From Actinomycetota bacterium (lineage in GTDB: Bacteria > Actinomycetota > Actinomycetes > Actinomycetales > Cellulomonadaceae): DNA of 17,386 nucleotides. Position 1 is the first letter of the stretch. Every line of letters begins with the position of its first letter. Shown piece by piece: positions 15,150 through 17,386 of this stretch. A program made the position numbers and the translations under genes. Where the stretch lies: NCBI GenBank assembly GCA_018898235.1, contig JAHIJU010000254.1:1-17386 (forward strand), given 5' to 3'. The notes under the pieces are model-generated. The model was not told where the DNA came from. It saw only the letters and a list, made by a program, of their open reading frames with translations, and did not search any database.

Positions 15150-16373
15150 GTGGCAGCTCCGCAGAACTACCTGGCGGTCATCAAGGTCGTCGGAATCGGC
15201 GGCGGCGGTGTCAACGCCGTCAACCGGATGATCGAGGTCGGCCTCAAGGGCGTCGAGTTCGTCGCGGTGAACACCGACGCGCAGGCGCTGCTCATGTCCG
15301 ACGCGGACGTCAAGCTCGACGTGGGCCGCGAGCTCACCCGCGGGCTGGGTGCCGGCGCGGACCCGGAGGTCGGCAAGAAGGCGTCCGAGGATCACATCGA
15401 GGACATCGAGGACGTCCTGCGCGGTGCGGACATGGTCTTCGTCACCGCAGGTGAGGGCGGCGGGACCGGGACCGGCGGGGCCCCGGTCGTCGCCAAGATC
15501 GCCCGTTCGCTCGGTGCCCTCACGATCGGCGTCGTGACGCGGCCGTTCACCTTCGAGGGTCGTCGTCGCTCCGTCCAGGCCGATGCCGGCATCGAGGCGC
15601 TGCGTGCGGAGGTGGACACCCTCATCGTCATCCCGAACGACCGGCTGCTGTCCATCTCCGACCGCTCGGTCTCGGTGCTGGAGGCCTTCCACTCGGCCGA
15701 CCAGGTGCTGCTCTCGGGTGTGCAGGGCATCACGGACCTCATCACCACGCCCGGACTGATCAACCTCGACTTCGCGGACGTGAAGTCGGTCATGCAGGGC
15801 GCGGGATCGGCGCTGATGGGCATCGGTTTCGCGCGCGGCGAGGACCGTGCCGTGCAGGCGGCCGAGATGGCGATCAGCTCCCCGCTGCTCGAGGCCAGCA
15901 TCGACGGTGCCCATGGTGTGCTGCTGTCGATCCAGGGCGGCTCGGACCTCGGCCTGTTCGAGATCAACGAGGCCGCGCGTCTCGTCCAGGAAGCCGCCCA
16001 TGCCGAGGCGAACATCATCTTCGGTGCGGTCATCGACGACGCCCTCGGTGACGAGGTGCGGGTGACCGTGATCGCGGCGGGCTTCGACAGCGGCAGCCCG
16101 ACCGTGCGTCGCGACTCGCGTGCGATGGGCCAGATCTCCGTGCCGGCGGACCGCGCGCCGGCGCATGTCGCGCGACCCGTGGTCCCGGCCGATCCCTCCG
16201 GGCCGACGCCGACCGCCCCGGCCGCGGCGCCCGCAGCGCCCTCGGTCCCGGCGTTCCTGTCGACCGAGGCCGAGCCCCGGCCGCTCACCGGCTCGCTCGA
16301 GGTGCCCCGGGTCTTCACCGAGGAGATCCGTCGCGACCATGACGAGCTGGACGTGCCCGACTTCCTCAAGTGA
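15150..16373 (+). CDS. ftsZ: FtsZ, tubulin-like division GTPase
   Basis: FtsZ polymerises with GTP into the cytokinetic ring and recruits the divisome. The 407-residue protein carries VVGIGGGGVNAVNRM (13-27), VNTDAQAL (40-47), the tubulin signature GGGTGTG (103-109), the PNDRLL segment, and a T7-loop region NLDFADVKSVM. A flexible Ala/Pro-rich linker spans roughly 330-395, and the conserved C-terminal tail DELDVPDFLK (398-407) is where SepF is expected to bind. I chose GTG 15150, which follows GAGAGG (15136-15141) by 8 bases and gives the normal start MAAPQNYLAVIKVVG. A longer frame from TTG 15039 would run through the leader. The stop overlaps pgeF. Confidence 0.98.
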   Translation: MAAPQNYLAVIKVVGIGGGGVNAVNRMIEVGLKGVEFVAVNTDAQALLMSDADVKLDVGRELTRGLGAGADPEVGKKASEDHIEDIEDVLRGADMVFVTAGEGGGTGTGGAPVVAKIARSLGALTIGVVTRPFTFEGRRRSVQADAGIEALRAEVDTLIVIPNDRLLSISDRSVSVLEAFHSADQVLLSGVQGITDLITTPGLINLDFADVKSVMQGAGSALMGIGFARGEDRAVQAAEMAISSPLLEASIDGAHGVLLSIQGGSDLGLFEINEAARLVQEAAHAEANIIFGAVIDDALGDEVRVTVIAAGFDSGSPTVRRDSRAMGQISVPADRAPAHVARPVVPADPSGPTPTAPAAAPAAPSVPAFLSTEAEPRPLTGSLEVPRVFTEEIRRDHDELDVPDFLK

Positions 16374-17119
16374 GCAAGCCTGCGCTCCTCGACGGGGTCG
16401 ACCTCGGACCGGGCGTGCTGGCCGGTTTCACGCCCCGCCGCGGGGGGGTCAGCCGCAGCCCCTGGCACGAGCTGAACCTCGCCCTGCACGTCGGCGACGA
16501 TCCGAGCCACGTGATGGCCAACCGCGCACGCCTGGAGGAGTGGGTCGGCGCCCCGGTCGTGTTCGCCGACCAGGTGCACGGGACCGAGGTCATCGTCGTG
16601 CCGGGGACGCCGCCCCCGGGCACCACCAGCGTCGGGACGGCGGATGCGCTCGTCACGTGCAGTGCCGAGGTGGCGTTGGGCGTGCTCGTCGCCGACTGCG
16701 TGCCCGTGCTGCTGGCCGACGTCGACGCCGGAGTGGTCGCAGTGGCCCACGCCGGACGGGCCGGGCTGGCGGCCGGTGTGATCGCTGCGGCGCTGGCGGC
16801 GATGTCCGAGCTCGGTGCGCGCCGCCCGCACGTGCGAGCCGTGCTCGGCCCGTGCATCGCCGGTCGGTCCTACGAGGTCCCCGCGACGATGCGGGACGAG
16901 GTCGCCGACCGGGTCCCCGGTTCGGCCGCGACCACCTCGTGGGGGACGCCCGCCCTGGACCTGGCCGCGGGTGCCCGCAGCCTCCTGCTGGCCGAGGGCG
17001 TGCGGTCGGTCGCGTCGGTGGGCGCCGACACCTTCACCGACACCCGGTACTTCTCCCACCGGCGTGACGGACCGGCGACCGGCAGGTTGGCCGGTGTGGT
17101 CCGGCTCGTGCACGGCTGA
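16370..17119 (+). CDS. pgeF: PgeF/YfiH-family protein (peptidoglycan editing factor, LACC1-like)
   Basis: The 249-residue protein belongs to the YfiH/DUF152 family. Candidate zinc-ligand motifs are DQVHG (67-71, His70), ADCVPVLL (108-115, Cys110) and AHAGRAG (126-132, His127); GPCIAGRSYEV is at 160-170. E. coli YfiH (PgeF) is reported to keep serine out of the first stem-peptide position, and related proteins show purine nucleoside phosphorylase or oxidoreductase activity, so the exact reaction here is open. The HAGWRG of many relatives reads HAGRAG. GTG 16370 overlaps the ftsZ stop as GTGA, implying co-translation. In many actinobacteria a yggS gene follows; here none is found before sepF. 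Confidence 0.9.
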   Translation: MSKPALLDGVDLGPGVLAGFTPRRGGVSRSPWHELNLALHVGDDPSHVMANRARLEEWVGAPVVFADQVHGTEVIVVPGTPPPGTTSVGTADALVTCSAEVALGVLVADCVPVLLADVDAGVVAVAHAGRAGLAAGVIAAALAAMSELGARRPHVRAVLGPCIAGRSYEVPATMRDEVADRVPGSAATTSWGTPALDLAAGARSLLLAEGVRSVASVGADTFTDTRYFSHRRDGPATGRLAGVVRLVHG

Positions 17120-17139
17120 GGACGTGCGGGCGTGTCGCG

Positions 17140-17168
17140 ACCGATCGCGTGGGAGGCGTTGCTAGCGT
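17140..17168 (+). promoter_or_regulatory. candidate sepF promoter
   Basis: TAGCGT at 17163-17168, the same hexamer as in the ftsZ promoter, is a plausible -10. The -35 position at 17-bp spacing (17140-17145) reads ACCGAT, a weak match. Transcription from here would give a leader of about 100 bases containing two hairpins. Confidence 0.4.
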
Positions 17169-17200
17169 GACGGGCGTAGGACGAGTCGGTTCTTGTCGCC

Positions 17201-17217
17201 CGTGGCCACCCGCCACG
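17201..17217 (+). repeat. hairpin 1 in the pgeF-sepF gap
   Basis: CGTGGC (17201-17206) and GCCACG (17212-17217) are perfect 6-bp arms around the 5-base loop CACCC. The hairpin lies downstream of pgeF and within the predicted sepF leader. There is no T-run, so a standard intrinsic terminator is unlikely. Confidence 0.45.
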
Positions 17218-17237
17218 AGGCCTGGGTCGACGGCGGA

Positions 17238-17253
17238 GAGCCCGCGAGGGCTC
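17238..17253 (+). repeat. hairpin 2 with GCGA tetraloop before the sepF ribosome site
   Basis: GAGCCC (17238-17243) and GGGCTC (17248-17253) are perfect arms closing on GCGA, a GNRA-type tetraloop, so the RNA hairpin should be stable. It ends eight bases before the GGAG ribosome site (17262-17265) of sepF and could affect ribosome access or protect the mRNA 5' region. Confidence 0.5.
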
Positions 17254-17272
17254 GGAGGGACGGAGTGACGCG

Positions 17273-17386
17273 ATGGCCGGTGCGCTGCGCAAGACGATGC
17301 TGTACCTCGGCCTGGCGGACGGCCGACCGGAGGATGAGGAGTACCTCGATCTCGACCAGGAGCCCACGATGGAAGACGTCGACGCC
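17273..17386 (+). CDS. sepF: SepF, FtsZ-binding membrane anchor, N-terminal part (cut by right edge)
   Basis: The last 114 bases encode 38 residues beginning MAGALRKTMLYLGLADG, followed by an acidic stretch (about 20-38). This start is typical of actinobacterial SepF, whose short amphipathic N-terminal helix binds membrane and whose C-terminal domain, beyond the edge, binds the FtsZ tail. ATG 17273 follows GGAG (17262-17265) with a 7-base gap. The position after ftsZ and pgeF supports the call, although yggS is absent between them. The rest of the protein cannot be assessed. Confidence 0.88.
   Translation, partial: MAGALRKTMLYLGLADGRPEDEEYLDLDQEPTMEDVDA

Noticed and set aside
17136..17149. 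Hairpin CGCGA-CCGA-TCGCG just after pgeF as a terminator
   Set aside because: The stem is only five bp with no T-run, and it overlaps the candidate sepF -35 region.
1..17386. Mobile elements, CRISPR, tRNA/rRNA genes, defence systems
   Set aside because: No transposase or integrase motifs, spaced direct repeats, clover-leaf sequences or foreign-looking composition were seen; the window is a contiguous core cluster.

Overview
The window is a division and cell-wall (dcw) cluster from a high-GC actinobacterium. GC-rich third positions, frequent GTG starts, the gene order, an FtsZ tail ending DELDVPDFLK, and SepF directly downstream all fit Micrococcales. Cellulomonadaceae or a near relative is my best guess, from overall resemblance only.

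Layout. At the left edge the N-terminal part of a MoxR-type AAA+ ATPase gene runs leftward (1-286, minus strand). A 337-base divergent intergenic region (287-623) follows, with 10-bp-phased GTGGAG/GTGGGG boxes in three clusters that look like MraZ sites. The rightward cluster is then mraZ, rsmH, ftsL, ftsI, murE, murF, mraY, murD, ftsW, a fused murG-murC, ftsQ, ftsZ, pgeF and the start of sepF, cut by the right edge. Most junctions overlap or abut: GTGA/ATGA overlaps at ftsL/ftsI, murE/murF, murF/mraY, murD/ftsW, murGC/ftsQ and ftsZ/pgeF, TAG|GTG at mraY/murD, and an 8-nt overlap at ftsW/murG. Breaks with possible regulatory signals lie before mraZ, rsmH, murE (candidate leaderless start), ftsZ (good promoter plus palindrome) and sepF (candidate promoter plus two leader hairpins).

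Function. MurC, MurD, MurE and MurF build the UDP-MurNAc-pentapeptide, MraY makes lipid I, MurG makes lipid II, and FtsW with FtsI polymerises and crosslinks it at the septum. FtsL and FtsQ belong to the divisome core, FtsZ is the ring, SepF its likely membrane anchor, and PgeF an editing factor for muropeptide precursors. MraZ is the cluster regulator and RsmH an rRNA methyltransferase.

The most notable observation is that MurG and MurC are encoded as one 856-residue open frame with no start codon before the conserved MurC N-terminus, so one polypeptide would hold the first amino-acid ligase and the last cytoplasmic glycosyltransferase of the pathway. Next is the array of MraZ-like boxes, including two pairs facing the divergent moxR gene. 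I see no mobile element, CRISPR array, tRNA, rRNA or defence system, and no wholly new system.
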